Assembly (NCBI RefSeq): GCF_037969725.1 | Contig: NZ_CP150203.1 | Coordinates: 2,806,001-2,870,000, forward strand | Length of the DNA: 64,000 nt | Source: Paenibacillus sp. FSL W8-0426 | GTDB taxonomy: Bacteria > Bacillota > Bacilli > Paenibacillales > Paenibacillaceae | Direction of reading: 5' to 3' | Shown here: piece by piece, positions 44,544 to 54,000 of the stretch | Numbering within the stretch: position 1 is the first letter of the stretch | How the letters are laid out: every line of letters starts with the position of its first letter | Translations under genes and position numbers: made by a program | The notes under the pieces: model-generated | The model's input: the letters and a program-made list of their open reading frames with translations, nothing else | Database searches by the model: none | Told to the model about the DNA's origin: nothing

Positions 44544-46271
44544 ATGACGAAATGGTCAAAACGTTTGATCACGCTTACCTTGCTGCCTGCGCTGGTGCTG
44601 TCCATCGCCGCCTGCAGCAGCACAGATGCCGGGCAGACGCCAGCTCCGGAAAAGGGAAATTCCATAGAGCGGAAGGAAGTGGCTTTTACCGATATTAGCT
44701 CAACGATCCGGGGGAATACAGCTCCTTCCCAAGCGCAGATCGATGAGGTCAATACAACGTTAAACGATACGTACTTGGGGGACCTGTTTGATCAAAAAAT
44801 ACCGAACGACTATTCCGCTTACCCGTATTCCAAAGATGTTACGCTGGATGTTTGGCTGCCTGCCGACCCGAACATCCCTGATATGAACAATCATAAGGTC
44901 CAAAAGCAGATCGAAAAGCTGACCGGCATCAAGGTCAACTTTATTACACCTCCCGTCGGACAGGAAGCGGATGCGTTCACGCTCATGATCTCGTCGGGCG
45001 AACTGCCGGATATCATCATCAACCCCGAGCGTTATCCGGGAGGCCTGGAAGCGGGTCTGAACGACGGCGCGTACATGGATCTGACCGATCTGATGGAAAC
45101 CAACGCGCCCAACTACTCCGCATGGCGCAATTCGGACGAAATGCGCAGGAAAACGACGGTGACGGACGACGGCAAACTGCTTGGTTTCTATGGCATCGCA
45201 CCGTATTCGGAATGGACCTGGTTCGGCACGTTGATCAAAAAGGAAGCCCTTGAAAAGACGGGGCTGGACGTACCGGCGACCATTGAGGAATGGCATACGT
45301 TTTTGCAAAAAAGCAAAGAAGTCGGTTATGCCGAACCGCTGAATTACGGCTCATCTTACGGCCAAATTTTTACTGGCATTATCAATGGCGCCTACGGCGT
45401 TTGGGACTGGACGTTCCTCGACAATAACGGAAAAGTAGCGTGGGGGCCTGCCCAGCCGAAGGCAAAGGAGTACTTGGCCACCATGCAGCAATGGAACAAG
45501 GAAGGCTTGCTCAACCGCGATTGGGCGACGGCGGATTTCAACCAGCGCATGGCGAGCGCGATATCGGACAAAACGTCTGTCATGATGGATTCGCCGGATA
45601 CGATGTGGAGTTATTGGAAGCAGCAAAACGACATTGATTTTGTCGGTGCCCTGAACCCGGTCTTGAACGAAGGCGACAAGTCTGCTACAACGTACAAAAA
45701 CTTCATGCGTACCGGTCGGGCTGCAGCGATTACGACCCAATGCAAAGACGTGGAAGCAGCGATGGCGTGGCTGGATTTTAACTACAGCAAAAAGGGCTGG
45801 GAAATCGTGAACTATGGCGAATACGGGACCGTGCACTTGATCGACGAGAATGGCAAACCCTATTTTCCGGAGGACAGCTATATTTACAACGATCCCGATG
45901 GTCAGCCTGTAGCCACAACGTTGCTCAAATACCGCATGCATTCTTGGCCGTCTATTCGCGACGAGCATCATTCCAATCCGCTAATCGTTGCAAAAGGCAG
46001 TTATTCGGGGGAGATCCGGAAGGAATGGACCGAGAACATGGATACGAGCATGGCCATGCCGCCGATCACGTTCACGCAGGAAGAAGCCTCCCGGGAAGCC
46101 GAACTGGGGAACCAGCTTGCGACGCTTCGCAGTGAATATTTTGCCAAAATCATCATGGGCGAGCTTCCGGTGGATGCGTACGACAAGTTCCTGAGCGAGG
46201 CGCAGAAGATGGGGCTGGATGAATTTCTGAGTCTGCACCAGGCTGCGCTGGACCGCTATAACCAAAGGTAG
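44544..46271 (+). CDS. Oligosaccharide ABC transporter binding lipoprotein (LplA-like)
   Basis: The 575-residue lipoprotein has the lipobox LSIAAC (Cys24). The start is the ATG after GGGGGGATTCGC; upstream in-frame ATGs lack an RBS. The family-1 solute-binding fold of the large LplA/YtcQ type is shown by KDVTLDVWLPADPNIPDMNNHKVQKQIEKLTGIKVNFITPPVG and AEPLNYGSSYGQIFTGIINGAYG. It binds an oligosaccharide for the two permeases downstream. No ATPase is encoded locally; such systems normally share an MsmX-like ATPase. Confidence 0.9.
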   Translation: MTKWSKRLITLTLLPALVLSIAACSSTDAGQTPAPEKGNSIERKEVAFTDISSTIRGNTAPSQAQIDEVNTTLNDTYLGDLFDQKIPNDYSAYPYSKDVTLDVWLPADPNIPDMNNHKVQKQIEKLTGIKVNFITPPVGQEADAFTLMISSGELPDIIINPERYPGGLEAGLNDGAYMDLTDLMETNAPNYSAWRNSDEMRRKTTVTDDGKLLGFYGIAPYSEWTWFGTLIKKEALEKTGLDVPATIEEWHTFLQKSKEVGYAEPLNYGSSYGQIFTGIINGAYGVWDWTFLDNNGKVAWGPAQPKAKEYLATMQQWNKEGLLNRDWATADFNQRMASAISDKTSVMMDSPDTMWSYWKQQNDIDFVGALNPVLNEGDKSATTYKNFMRTGRAAAITTQCKDVEAAMAWLDFNYSKKGWEIVNYGEYGTVHLIDENGKPYFPEDSYIYNDPDGQPVATTLLKYRMHSWPSIRDEHHSNPLIVAKGSYSGEIRKEWTENMDTSMAMPPITFTQEEASREAELGNQLATLRSEYFAKIIMGELPVDAYDKFLSEAQKMGLDEFLSLHQAALDRYNQR

Positions 46272-46325
46272 GGTGAAAGACATGCTGAAGGGAAGCGGAG
46301 AAGCCGGAAAAGAGGTGTTTATTCC

Positions 46326-47297
46326 ATGCTGACGATACGTAAAAACAAAAACGTGGGCGGCCTGGCGACCGCTTCGCCGCGCGGAAGCAAACGGAACATG
46401 ATCAAGAAAGACTTCAGGAAGAACTGGTTCGCCTACCTTCTCGCCATTCCGGTCATTGCCTGGTTTCTCGTGTTCTGCTACGGGCCGATGTGGGGTGTGC
46501 TGATCGCATTCAAGGACTATAAACCGCTCCTTGGCTTTGATGGCAGCCAGTGGGTGGGGTTCAAACATTTTATCGATTTTTTCGAAGGCCCGTACTTTTG
46601 GCGGGTCGTCAAAAATACGCTGCTGCTCAATGTTTGGGGCATCGTGTTTGGTTTCACGGCTCCCATCATTCTTGCGTTGATGCTGAACGAAGCCCGCGAC
46701 GGCCGGTTCAAAAAAATAGTGCAGACGATCACGTACATGCCCCACTTCATTTCGCTCGTGGTCGTCTGCGGCATGATCCACATTTTTACGGCCGACGGGG
46801 GCATCCTGACCCAACTGCTCGAATTCATAACCGGCAAGGAGTACAGCTCGCTGCTCGGATACTCGTCCCTGTTCAGGCCGATCTACACCTTCTCGGGCAT
46901 TTGGCAGAGCATCGGGTGGGAAAGCATCATCTATTTGGCGGCGATGAGCTCCATCGATCCCGCGTTGTACGAAGCTGCGGAGATCGACGGCGTGGGCAGG
47001 ATCAAGAAGATGTGGCATATTACGCTGCCGCAGATCAGCCCGGTCATCGTCATCCTGTTCATTTTTGCGATCGGCGGCTTGATGGCTTCCGGATACGAAA
47101 AGATCATTCTTTTGTACAATCCGCTGACCTACGATACGGCTGACGTTATTGCGTCATATGTATATCGGCGCGGGCTGAGGGAAGCCAGCTTGAGTTATTC
47201 CACCGCCGTCGGCCTGTTAAGCTCGGTGATCAATTTTGCCTTGTTATGGGTCACGAACCGGCTTGCCAGACGTTATTCCGAGGTGAGTTTATGGTAG
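46326..47297 (+). CDS. Sugar ABC transporter permease, LplB-like
   Basis: The 323-residue protein has six transmembrane segments and the LplB/YtcP-type N-terminus KDFRKNWFAYLLAIPVIAWFLVFCYGPMWGVLIAFKDYKPLLG. The EAA motif is YEAAEIDGVGRIKKMWHITLPQI. The AAAAGAGGTG RBS precedes the ATG. It forms the importer channel with the LplC-like protein 23 bp downstream. Confidence 0.93.
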   Translation: MLTIRKNKNVGGLATASPRGSKRNMIKKDFRKNWFAYLLAIPVIAWFLVFCYGPMWGVLIAFKDYKPLLGFDGSQWVGFKHFIDFFEGPYFWRVVKNTLLLNVWGIVFGFTAPIILALMLNEARDGRFKKIVQTITYMPHFISLVVVCGMIHIFTADGGILTQLLEFITGKEYSSLLGYSSLFRPIYTFSGIWQSIGWESIIYLAAMSSIDPALYEAAEIDGVGRIKKMWHITLPQISPVIVILFIFAIGGLMASGYEKIILLYNPLTYDTADVIASYVYRRGLREASLSYSTAVGLLSSVINFALLWVTNRLARRYSEVSLW

Positions 47298-47320
47298 GAA
47301 GGCAAGAAGGAGGTGTGGGG

Positions 47321-48223
47321 ATGAGCGTACGCAAATCGATGGGCAACCGCATGTTCGACGTGTTTAACTACACGCTGTTGACTGTGCTGACCCTGGCGTG
47401 CCTGTATCCGATTTTGCATATCGTGTTTGCGTCCTTCAGCGATCCGGCCAGGCTGGTTGCCCACAAAGGGCTGCTGCTGAAACCGCTCGGCTTCACGCTG
47501 GACGGATATAAGCTGATTTTCAAGGATAACAGCCTGCTGGTGGGGTACAAGAACACAATCATTTACGTCGGACTGGGTACCTTGATCAACATGGTCATGA
47601 CGATCATGGGCGCGTTTGTGCTCTCTCGGCGGGACCTTTATTTCAAAAACGCCATCATGATCGTGATCACGATTACGATGTTTTTCGGGGGAGGGCTGAT
47701 CCCCTGGTTTCTGCTCATGAAGGACATCGGCCTGTTCAACAACTTGTGGGCCATGGTTCTTCCGACCGCGCTGAGTACCTGGAACATCATCATCCTGCGG
47801 ACCGGCTTTCAGGCGATTCCCGCCGAGTTGGAGGAGTCCGCGACCATTGACGGCGCAAGCCAGGCCCGCATCCTATTTTATGTCATTTTGCCGTTGTCGA
47901 AAGCGACGCTGGCGGTCATTTTCCTGTATTACCTCGTGGGGAACTGGAATTCCTGGTTCAACGCGATGGTGCTTTTGCAGGATCGGGACAAATTCCCGCT
48001 GCAGCTGCTGATGAAGGAGATTCTGGTCGCCAACGATTCGTCGGCAACGACGATGGGCAGCGCGGGCGGCGTCGTCATCGACAGTGCCGGAAGCTCGACC
48101 GCTTACCGGGAACTGGTCAAATATTGCACCATCGTTGTATCCACCATACCGATTCTGATGGTATATCCTTTCCTGCAGAAATATTTCGTCAAAGGGGTAT
48201 ACGTCGGTTCGATCAAAGGCTGA
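47321..48223 (+). CDS. Sugar ABC transporter permease, LplC-like
   Basis: The 300-residue protein starts at the ATG after AAGGAGGTG; a longer frame overlaps the previous gene without an RBS. It has six transmembrane segments, the EAA motif LEESATIDGASQARILFYVILPLSKA and the C-terminal QKYFVKGVYVGSIKG signature of LplC-type permeases. It completes the importer encoded by 44544-48223. Confidence 0.93.
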   Translation: MSVRKSMGNRMFDVFNYTLLTVLTLACLYPILHIVFASFSDPARLVAHKGLLLKPLGFTLDGYKLIFKDNSLLVGYKNTIIYVGLGTLINMVMTIMGAFVLSRRDLYFKNAIMIVITITMFFGGGLIPWFLLMKDIGLFNNLWAMVLPTALSTWNIIILRTGFQAIPAELEESATIDGASQARILFYVILPLSKATLAVIFLYYLVGNWNSWFNAMVLLQDRDKFPLQLLMKEILVANDSSATTMGSAGGVVIDSAGSSTAYRELVKYCTIVVSTIPILMVYPFLQKYFVKGVYVGSIKG

Positions 48224-48239
48224 AGGAGATTGGTTAACC

Positions 48240-50024
48240 ATGACAACTGAAAAGGCAACCGCAGCATCGATCGCGCGTGCGGATTATCCGAGACCGCAGT
48301 TTATGCGCAAGGCATGGAGCTGCTTGAATGGCGAATGGGAATTTCAGTTCGACGATGCTTGCATCGGCGAGGAAGAGAAATGGTACAGTACCGAACGGTT
48401 AACGGCATTTTCGCGTAAAATTCAGGTCCCGTTTGCCTTCCAAAGCCCGCTTAGCGGCATCGGTGATCCTTCGTTCCATGACATCGTATGGTATCGCCGA
48501 AGCTTCGAAGTCCCGGCCGACTGGAAGGGCAAACGGATCGTGCTCCATTTTGGTGCAGTGGATTATTCGGCCAAAGTGTGGGTGAACGGTAACCTTGTCG
48601 CGACGCATGAAGGAGGTCATACCCCGTTTCAGGCAGACATTACTTCCGCGCTGGCGGACAACGACAATTGGGTTGTCGTGCGCGCCGAGGATTTCAGTCG
48701 CGATGTTTCGCTGCCGCGGGGCAAGCAGTATTGGAAGGAGCAATCGGCGAGCATTTTCTACACCCGTACGACGGGAATTTGGCAAAGCGTGTGGCTTGAA
48801 CCGGTCTCCCGCGTGCATTTATCCAGGATCAGGCTCACCCCTGACATCGATCGGAACGAAATCCGGGTGCGCGCTTTCCTGGAAGGTCTCCGTTCATCCG
48901 AAGAGCTGACGCTTGAAGTGTCGGTCACATATCAAGGAAAGCTTGTAGCAGAAGACCGGTACGGGATCAGACAGAATGAGGCGATGCGGACCATCGGTTT
49001 GAATGACTTTTTCGAACATGGCATGGGGCGTTTGTGGAGTCCGGAACATCCGCATTTGTATGACATTCACCTGCGTTTGCTGCGTGGAGAAGAATCCCTT
49101 GATGAAGTCGTCAGCTATTTCGGCATGCGCAAAGTATCGATCGAAGGCGGCAAGCTGTGCCTGAACAATCATCCTTACTTTCAGCGGCTGGTGCTGGACC
49201 AGGGATATTTCCCCGATGGCGTGCTGACTCCTCCTTCCGACGAGGCCATTCAAAAGGATATTGAGCTGGCCAAAGCGCTGGGCTTCAACGGCGTGCGCAA
49301 ACACCAGAAAACGGAAGACCCCCGGTTTCTGTACTGGTGCGACCGGATGGGATTGCTGGTCTGGAGCGAGGCGGCGAACGCCTACGCCTATTCCGAATCG
49401 TACGTTCGACGTTTCACGAGGGAGTGGCAGGAGATCATCGAGCGAGATTACAATCACCCTTGCATCGTGACCTGGGTACCGTTGAACGAAAGCTGGGGGG
49501 TTCCGAACGTGCAGGTCGATGAGCGCCAGCAGCAGCATGGATTAGCGATGGTGCATCTGACCAAATCGCTCGACGGCAGCAGACCGGTCGTATATAACGA
49601 TGGCTGGGAGCACATGACGACCGATCTGCTGACGATCCATGATTACGAGAGCCGCCAAGAGGTGCTGGAGGCGCGTTATGCGAGCGTTGAGTCCGTCACC
49701 GGTTCGATGCCGTCCAATCGCAGGCTGTTCGTTGGCGGAGCGGCTTACGAGGGTCAACCGATCCTGGTGTCGGAATTCGGGGGCATTGCGTTCAAAAAAA
49801 GCGAGTGGGAGGGCTGGGGCTACTCCGGTGCCGAGAACGAAGAGGAATTTCTGCAAAAGCTGGAGGCCGTCGTGCGGCCGATGTTCGATTCTCCGGTCGT
49901 GCAAGGGTATTGTTATACGCAATTGACCGACGTCGAACAGGAGATCAATGGACTGCTGACGTACGACAGACAGCCCAAGGCTCCGCTGGAAGCGATCCGC
50001 CGCATCATGGAAGGCCGGAGATAA
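48240..50024 (+). CDS. GH2-family beta-glycosidase (short form)
   Basis: The protein has 594 residues and no signal peptide. The N-terminal sugar-binding domain (about 15-180) contains WYRRSFEVPADWKGKRIVLHFGAVDYSAKVWVNGNLV. An Ig-like domain (about 185-285) and a TIM barrel (about 290-590) follow. Acid/base is Glu417 (PLNESWG) and nucleophile Glu512 (VSEFGG). Family members include beta-galactosidases, beta-glucuronidases and beta-mannosidases; the short length and context do not fix the substrate. It follows the importer by 16 bp and precedes a secreted GH43, so it likely trims imported hemicellulose fragments. Confidence 0.88.
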   Translation: MTTEKATAASIARADYPRPQFMRKAWSCLNGEWEFQFDDACIGEEEKWYSTERLTAFSRKIQVPFAFQSPLSGIGDPSFHDIVWYRRSFEVPADWKGKRIVLHFGAVDYSAKVWVNGNLVATHEGGHTPFQADITSALADNDNWVVVRAEDFSRDVSLPRGKQYWKEQSASIFYTRTTGIWQSVWLEPVSRVHLSRIRLTPDIDRNEIRVRAFLEGLRSSEELTLEVSVTYQGKLVAEDRYGIRQNEAMRTIGLNDFFEHGMGRLWSPEHPHLYDIHLRLLRGEESLDEVVSYFGMRKVSIEGGKLCLNNHPYFQRLVLDQGYFPDGVLTPPSDEAIQKDIELAKALGFNGVRKHQKTEDPRFLYWCDRMGLLVWSEAANAYAYSESYVRRFTREWQEIIERDYNHPCIVTWVPLNESWGVPNVQVDERQQQHGLAMVHLTKSLDGSRPVVYNDGWEHMTTDLLTIHDYESRQEVLEARYASVESVTGSMPSNRRLFVGGAAYEGQPILVSEFGGIAFKKSEWEGWGYSGAENEEEFLQKLEAVVRPMFDSPVVQGYCYTQLTDVEQEINGLLTYDRQPKAPLEAIRRIMEGRR

Positions 50025-50060
50025 GCCGTTCAAGTCCAATTTCGGAAGGAAGCGTGATGG

Positions 50061-51461
50061 ATGATGAAGGTCAGGCATGGAAAAACACTGCTGCTCGCCC
50101 TATGTGCCCTGCTGGTATTCCCTATGGACGGTGCTTCTTATGCCGCCAGCACGCAGAACAACTTCTATAATGTCGTCATGCAGGATGGGGCGGACCCTTG
50201 GGTTTACAAACACACGGACGGATATTATTACTTTACGAAAACGACGGGCGGCAACGTCACGATCTGGAAATCCAAGCAGCTGACGACGATCGACGCGGCG
50301 CCTACCACGGTGGTAAACACCGGATGCTGCGGCATATGGGCTCCTGAGCTGCATTACATTAACGGGGCTTGGTACATCTATTATGCCAAAGATGATGGGG
50401 ATAACGTGAACCATCGGATGTATGTCATGGAAAATACGTCCCCTGACCCGACGCAAGGCACTTGGCAGTATAAAGGGCAGATCACCGACCCGACGAACAA
50501 ATGGGCCATCGACGGCACGGTGCTGCAAACAGGCGGGCAGCTGTATTTTATCTGGTCAGGCTGGGAAGGCGACACGAATGTGCGGCAGAATCTGTATATC
50601 GCGCATATGAGCAATCCATGGACCATCGACTCCAATCGGGTGGAAATCGCGCGGCCTACGTACGCTTGGGAAACGAACCATTCCCCCAACGTGAATGAGG
50701 GCCCCCAGGTCATCATCCGCAACGGCACGATCAGTCTGGTGTATTCGGCCAGCGGCAGCTGGACCAACGATTATTGCCTCGGGCTGATCACGGCCAGCAC
50801 ATCCAGCGATTTGCTGAATCCGGCGTCCTGGCAGAAACGAAGCCAGCCGATTTTCCGATCAGGCAACGGCTTATATGGCCCTGGCCATCATTCGTTCACG
50901 AAGTCTCCCGACGGTACGGAGGACTGGATCGTGTATCACACGGCCAAATTCAACAACAGCGGCTGGAATCGGGAAATTCGGATGCAAAAGTTCACGTGGA
51001 ATGCGGACCATACGCCGAATCTGGGAGCCCCGGCCAATCCCAATCAACCGATCGCTTTGCCTTCGGGTGAAACAGCGGTTGTCCGGTACGAAGGCGAAGA
51101 GGGAACTTTCGGAGGTGCGGCCTACGCTTCGCAAAGTCCCAACGGTTCGGGAGGCTGGAAGGCAGGACATATCGATACTGCCGACAGTTATGTGGAATAT
51201 GACGTCAACGTGCCGACTGCAGGCGAATACATCCTGCTGGCGAGAACAGCCAATGGCACGGAGGGCGGAAACTGGTCCAACCTGCGGTTAAGCGTAAATG
51301 CCGGCACCGCAAATGCGTTCCATATCACGAACAAGGGCTGGGAAAACTGGGGGCTGTCCACGGCCAGAATCCAGCTCAATGCAGGTGCGAACAAAATCAA
51401 ATTCACCAAAGGAGACGGGTACGGCGAGATCGACTGCTTTGATATCAAGCCTGCCAATTGA
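50061..51461 (+). CDS. Secreted GH43 arabinanase/arabinofuranosidase with C-terminal carbohydrate-binding module
   Basis: The protein has 466 residues. The signal peptide (about 1-29) ends SYAAS. The GH43 propeller (about 35-335) shows DGADPWVYK (base Asp), WAIDGTVLQTGGQLYFIWSGWEG and NVNEGPQVI (acid Glu). The C-terminal CBM6/35-like beta-sandwich (about 340-466) shows VRYEGEEGTFGGAAYASQSPNGSGGWKAGHIDTADSYVEYDVNVP. It acts outside the cell on arabinan/arabinoxylan to supply the importer. RBS GGAAGGA precedes ATGATG. It closes the locus, and a terminator follows. Confidence 0.92.
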   Translation: MMKVRHGKTLLLALCALLVFPMDGASYAASTQNNFYNVVMQDGADPWVYKHTDGYYYFTKTTGGNVTIWKSKQLTTIDAAPTTVVNTGCCGIWAPELHYINGAWYIYYAKDDGDNVNHRMYVMENTSPDPTQGTWQYKGQITDPTNKWAIDGTVLQTGGQLYFIWSGWEGDTNVRQNLYIAHMSNPWTIDSNRVEIARPTYAWETNHSPNVNEGPQVIIRNGTISLVYSASGSWTNDYCLGLITASTSSDLLNPASWQKRSQPIFRSGNGLYGPGHHSFTKSPDGTEDWIVYHTAKFNNSGWNREIRMQKFTWNADHTPNLGAPANPNQPIALPSGETAVVRYEGEEGTFGGAAYASQSPNGSGGWKAGHIDTADSYVEYDVNVPTAGEYILLARTANGTEGGNWSNLRLSVNAGTANAFHITNKGWENWGLSTARIQLNAGANKIKFTKGDGYGEIDCFDIKPAN

Positions 51462-51546
51462 GAGATATGATGGTCTGTTTGGGAGAGTTGTTTGCGTGCG
51501 GAGGAAGATGAGGAGTGCTCCCAACGCAGGTCATGAAATGAATATA

Positions 51547-51587
51547 GGTGCCCCGTTAGCGTAAAGCGCAGCGGGGCACCCCTTTTT
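51547..51587 (+). terminator. Terminator of the hemicellulose locus
   Basis: GGTGCCCCG (51548-51556) pairs with CGGGGCACC around a 16-nt loop, followed by CCTTTTTT. Confidence 0.88.
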
Positions 51588-51640
51588 TGAATGAGGGTGT
51601 GTACGGCGCTTGGATTGTAGGCGATAGTTGCGCCAGATTC

Positions 51641-51823
51641 TAGCGAACCTGAGCCACCTTATTAGGCCAATGTTCGGGTGTGAAAAAATGTAACGAACCT
51701 GAGGCACGTTATCGGCCCGCAAAAGCGCAGAAACTGCACGGATGAGGCGGAATAAGGTGACTGAAGTTCGTTAGGCACACAAAGTGGCGGAAAACGCTCG
51801 GATAAGACGTATGAGGTTTGTTT
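51641..51823. repeat. Four-copy nested inverted repeat (about 50-bp units)
   Basis: Two direct copies start at 51641 (TAGCGAACCTGAGCCACC…) and 51691 (TAACGAACCTGAGGCACG…), 50 bp apart. Two inverted copies lie at 51749-51774 and 51800-51823, 51 bp apart. The whole can fold into one large branched hairpin. No ORF is involved. It lies in the 257-bp gap between two convergent terminators. Confidence 0.8.
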
Positions 51824-51844
51824 GCGCTCAGCCGAACGTCCTGG

Positions 51845-51900
51845 AAAAGGAGCGACCTCATCCAGCACATTTGCCTGCTGGCGAGAGTCGCTCCTTTTAT
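51845..51900 (-). terminator. Terminator of the UlaG-like hydrolase gene (bidirectional)
   Basis: AAAAGGAGCGAC and GTCGCTCCTTTT form a perfect 12-bp stem enclosing an inner CCAGCA/TGCTGG stem. It can act in both directions. Confidence 0.9.
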
Positions 51901-51943
51901 GCAGCGAAGCTGCTTTTCCAAGCAAAGTTGCAGCCTCCAAAGA

Positions 51944-52732
51944 TCAAGCCTGCTCGCAGTTCATCACTGCTCGCTCAAACGTGTACGACTCCCCGTCATT
52001 CGGTACGAGTACCTGTGAGGCGATGTTTTTCTCCTGCACGAATGCTTTCAGCTCGGCTCTCGACAGCGTCCAATGGTTTACGGCCTCCATATGCACCGAC
52101 ACGATCGTTGCTTCCGGCGCTGCTTTGTGTACTTCCAGGATGTCGTCTTTGCCCATCACAAGAGAGCCGCCTTGCAGAAACTGGTTGTCGCCGCCGTTAA
52201 CCACGATCACGTCAGGACGGTGCGTCCGAATGGTTTGTCCCACTTCTTCGTACCAAACGGTGTCTCCGGCGACATAGAGCGTGGGTTCATCCGGATGTTT
52301 GAACACTACGCCGCAGACAACTCCGGCCAGATTCAAGATTTCGCCCCGGCCATGCTCACCTTTGGTTTTCACGAGCTGAATGTCCCCGAAAGTGGTATCC
52401 TGCTTCAGCACTTCCGTATGTTCAAAACCGTCCTCAGCCACTTTGGCTGCATCTGCTTCGTTTTGCACAAACATCTTGATTCCTTGGGGAAGCCGTTGTA
52501 TGGCTGCCTCATCATAATGATCCAAATGAAGGTGCGTCACAATGACGGCGTCCACGTCGACAATTTGTTCGATCGGCAGCGGCAAACCTACGAGCGGATT
52601 CATCTGATCCTGTCTGACCGAGTTGGGAAACGGGGGATATGCACCTTGGTCAGCAAGAAAAGGATCGACCAAAAATGTTTTTCCGGCATATTGGATAATG
52701 ATGGTTGCATTACGGATTTGCGTTATTTTCAT
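51944..52732 (-). CDS. Metallo-beta-lactamase-fold hydrolase (UlaG-like)
   Basis: The protein has 262 residues. It has the metal-binding motif VIVTHLHLDHYDEAA (HxHxDH, about 60-74) and further His/Asp ligands in YVAGDTVW and VSVHMEAVNHWT. The N-terminal TQIRNATIIIQYAGKTFLVDPFLADQGAYPPFPNSV is typical of the UlaG/YtkL-like group. It is probably a cytoplasmic lactonase or related hydrolase; the substrate is unknown. AAGGAGCG precedes the ATG. It is monocistronic. Confidence 0.88.
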   Translation of the reverse strand: MKITQIRNATIIIQYAGKTFLVDPFLADQGAYPPFPNSVRQDQMNPLVGLPLPIEQIVDVDAVIVTHLHLDHYDEAAIQRLPQGIKMFVQNEADAAKVAEDGFEHTEVLKQDTTFGDIQLVKTKGEHGRGEILNLAGVVCGVVFKHPDEPTLYVAGDTVWYEEVGQTIRTHRPDVIVVNGGDNQFLQGGSLVMGKDDILEVHKAAPEATIVSVHMEAVNHWTLSRAELKAFVQEKNIASQVLVPNDGESYTFERAVMNCEQA

Positions 52733-52948
52733 GGGTAAGCGCTCCTTTATTTCAAGATGCCTTCAGTGTACAGGATGGACAGCGGCCGTTTACATAGATA
52801 AAATCAAGTCATTACCTGCTTTGGCTTGATTTATGAAAGAAAAGCGATCGGAAGAGGGTGCTGCACTTGCAGTGGCCTGGTATGATTGGTAAATGATTAA
52901 TGCGGTTTCGATAGAGAGTGGATGAACGGACAGGGAGGGGGCGATGTC

Positions 52949-53362
52949 GTGCTGGATCAAACCGATGTGCGCATTTTGGAGGAGCTGTCCAGAAACAGCC
53001 GCATCACGATGAAAGAGCTTGGAGAAAAGGTTCACCTTACGGGGCAAGCGGCTGCGACAAGAGTGGCCAAGTTGGAAGATCAGGGCGTCATCGAGGGGTA
53101 TACGATTAACATTAACCAATCTAAAATCGGATGTCAGGTGCATGCAATGATCACGATTTTTACGCAAAGCCTGCATCACAAACCGTACCTTGATTTCATC
53201 GAGGCATATAAGCCGAACATGCTTAATCATTACAAAATCAGCGGCGAAGGATGTTATATGCTGGAGAGCCGTTTTCCGTCCAATGAAGCGTTGGACCGAT
53301 TTTTGGTAAAGCTGAACGAGCATGCAAACTACAAGTTAAACATCATCATTAACAAACTTTGA
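52949..53362 (+). CDS. Lrp/AsnC-family transcriptional regulator
   Basis: The 137-residue protein starts at GTG (GGGAGGGGGC upstream); an ATG nine codons earlier is an alternative with a poor RBS. The N-terminal helix-turn-helix (LDQTDVRILEELSRNSRITMKELGEKVHLTGQAAATRVAKLEDQGVI, about 1-50) is followed by the RAM effector-binding domain (about 60-135). It probably senses an amino acid. It lies about 100 bp before the guanidine-riboswitch transporter unit, in the same direction. A regulatory link is possible but unsupported. Confidence 0.92.
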   Translation: MLDQTDVRILEELSRNSRITMKELGEKVHLTGQAAATRVAKLEDQGVIEGYTININQSKIGCQVHAMITIFTQSLHHKPYLDFIEAYKPNMLNHYKISGEGCYMLESRFPSNEALDRFLVKLNEHANYKLNIIINKL

Positions 53363-53409
53363 TCTGCCTGACGATGTTACGTCATTGTTAACTTTTTGCC
53401 TGAAAAGTA

Positions 53410-53437
53410 TTGAATTCTGGTTCTGCCTGTGTATAAT
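53410..53437 (+). promoter_or_regulatory. Promoter of the riboswitch-SMR unit
   Basis: TTGAAT (53410-53415), a 16-bp spacer and a perfect TATAAT (53432-53437), about 25 bp before the aptamer. Confidence 0.7.
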
Positions 53438-53459
53438 ATGAACTACAACTGAAATTCAC

Positions 53460-53595
53460 AAATGTTTTCTAGGGTTCCGCGACGTCCTGTCGGCTGGTCC
53501 GAGAGAAAACTCACAGTCGCGAGCGACTGTGTCACGGAAGGATAAAAGCCTGGGAGATAAACTGCTGCATGCAGTTTTCTCCCGGGCTTTTTTTA
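53460..53595 (+). ncRNA. Guanidine-I (ykkC) riboswitch 1 with terminator
   Basis: The aptamer hallmarks are TTTTCTAGGGTTCCG (53464-53478), CTGGTCCGAGAGAAAAC (53494-53510), a variable stem CACAGTCGC-GA-GCGACTGTG, and CACGGAAGGATAAAAGCC (53533-53550). The expression platform is an intrinsic terminator whose arms, AAGCCTGGGAGA and TCTCCCGGGCTT (53546-53590 plus T-run), compete with the aptamer 3' end. Guanidine binding therefore allows read-through into the exporter genes. The class is established for ykkCD leaders. Confidence 0.95.
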
Positions 53596-53652
53596 TTTTT
53601 GCTGCTTTACATCAATATTACATGCAGCGTAATCAAAAGGAGGATGCAGAAA

Positions 53653-54000
53653 ATGAACAAGACATGGGGATCTGTCGTTATTGCGGCATTGTTTGAGGTT
53701 GGATGGGTCATCGGACTGAAACATGCCAGCGGATTTTTGGAATGGGGAGCCACGGTGATTGCCATTATTGTCAGTTTCACGTTAATGATTATGGCCGCGC
53801 GCACGCTTCAGGTCGGAACGGTGTATGCCGTGTTTGTCGGGTTGGGAACGGCCGGAACCGTCCTTGCGGAAATTTTGTTGTTCGGGGCGGGGGTGGAGGC
53901 GTCCAAACTGCTGCTGATCGGTGTGCTTTTGCTTGGCGTAATCGGTCTTAAAATGCTCAGCAAAGAAAAGAAACAAGAAAATGGGGTGCAGGAACGATGA
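53653..54000 (+). CDS. ykkC: SMR-family guanidinium exporter subunit (YkkC-like)
   Basis: The 115-residue protein has four transmembrane helices, starting [25 protein letters not shown] after AAAAGGAGG. The conserved membrane Glu is in AALFEVGWV (Glu15). The SMR motifs [23 protein letters not shown] are present. The upstream guanidine-I riboswitch marks it as a guanidinium/H+ antiporter. It overlaps the next SMR gene by 4 bp, so the functional transporter is probably a heterodimer as with B. subtilis YkkCD. Confidence 0.93.
   Translation: MNKTWGSVVIAALFEVGWVIGLKHASGFLEWGATVIAIIVSFTLMIMAARTLQVGTVYAVFVGLGTAGTVLAEILLFGAGVEASKLLLIGVLLLGVIGLKMLSKEKKQENGVQER

Noticed and set aside
51641..51823. 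Regular 50-bp spacing suggested a CRISPR-like array
   Set aside because: Only four degenerate units, half of them inverted, and no cas genes; palindromic intergenic repeat instead.
51784..52277. Overlapping plus-strand ORFs of 138 and 151 codons
   Set aside because: They cover the terminator hairpin and lie antisense to the UlaG-like hydrolase; no coding signature.
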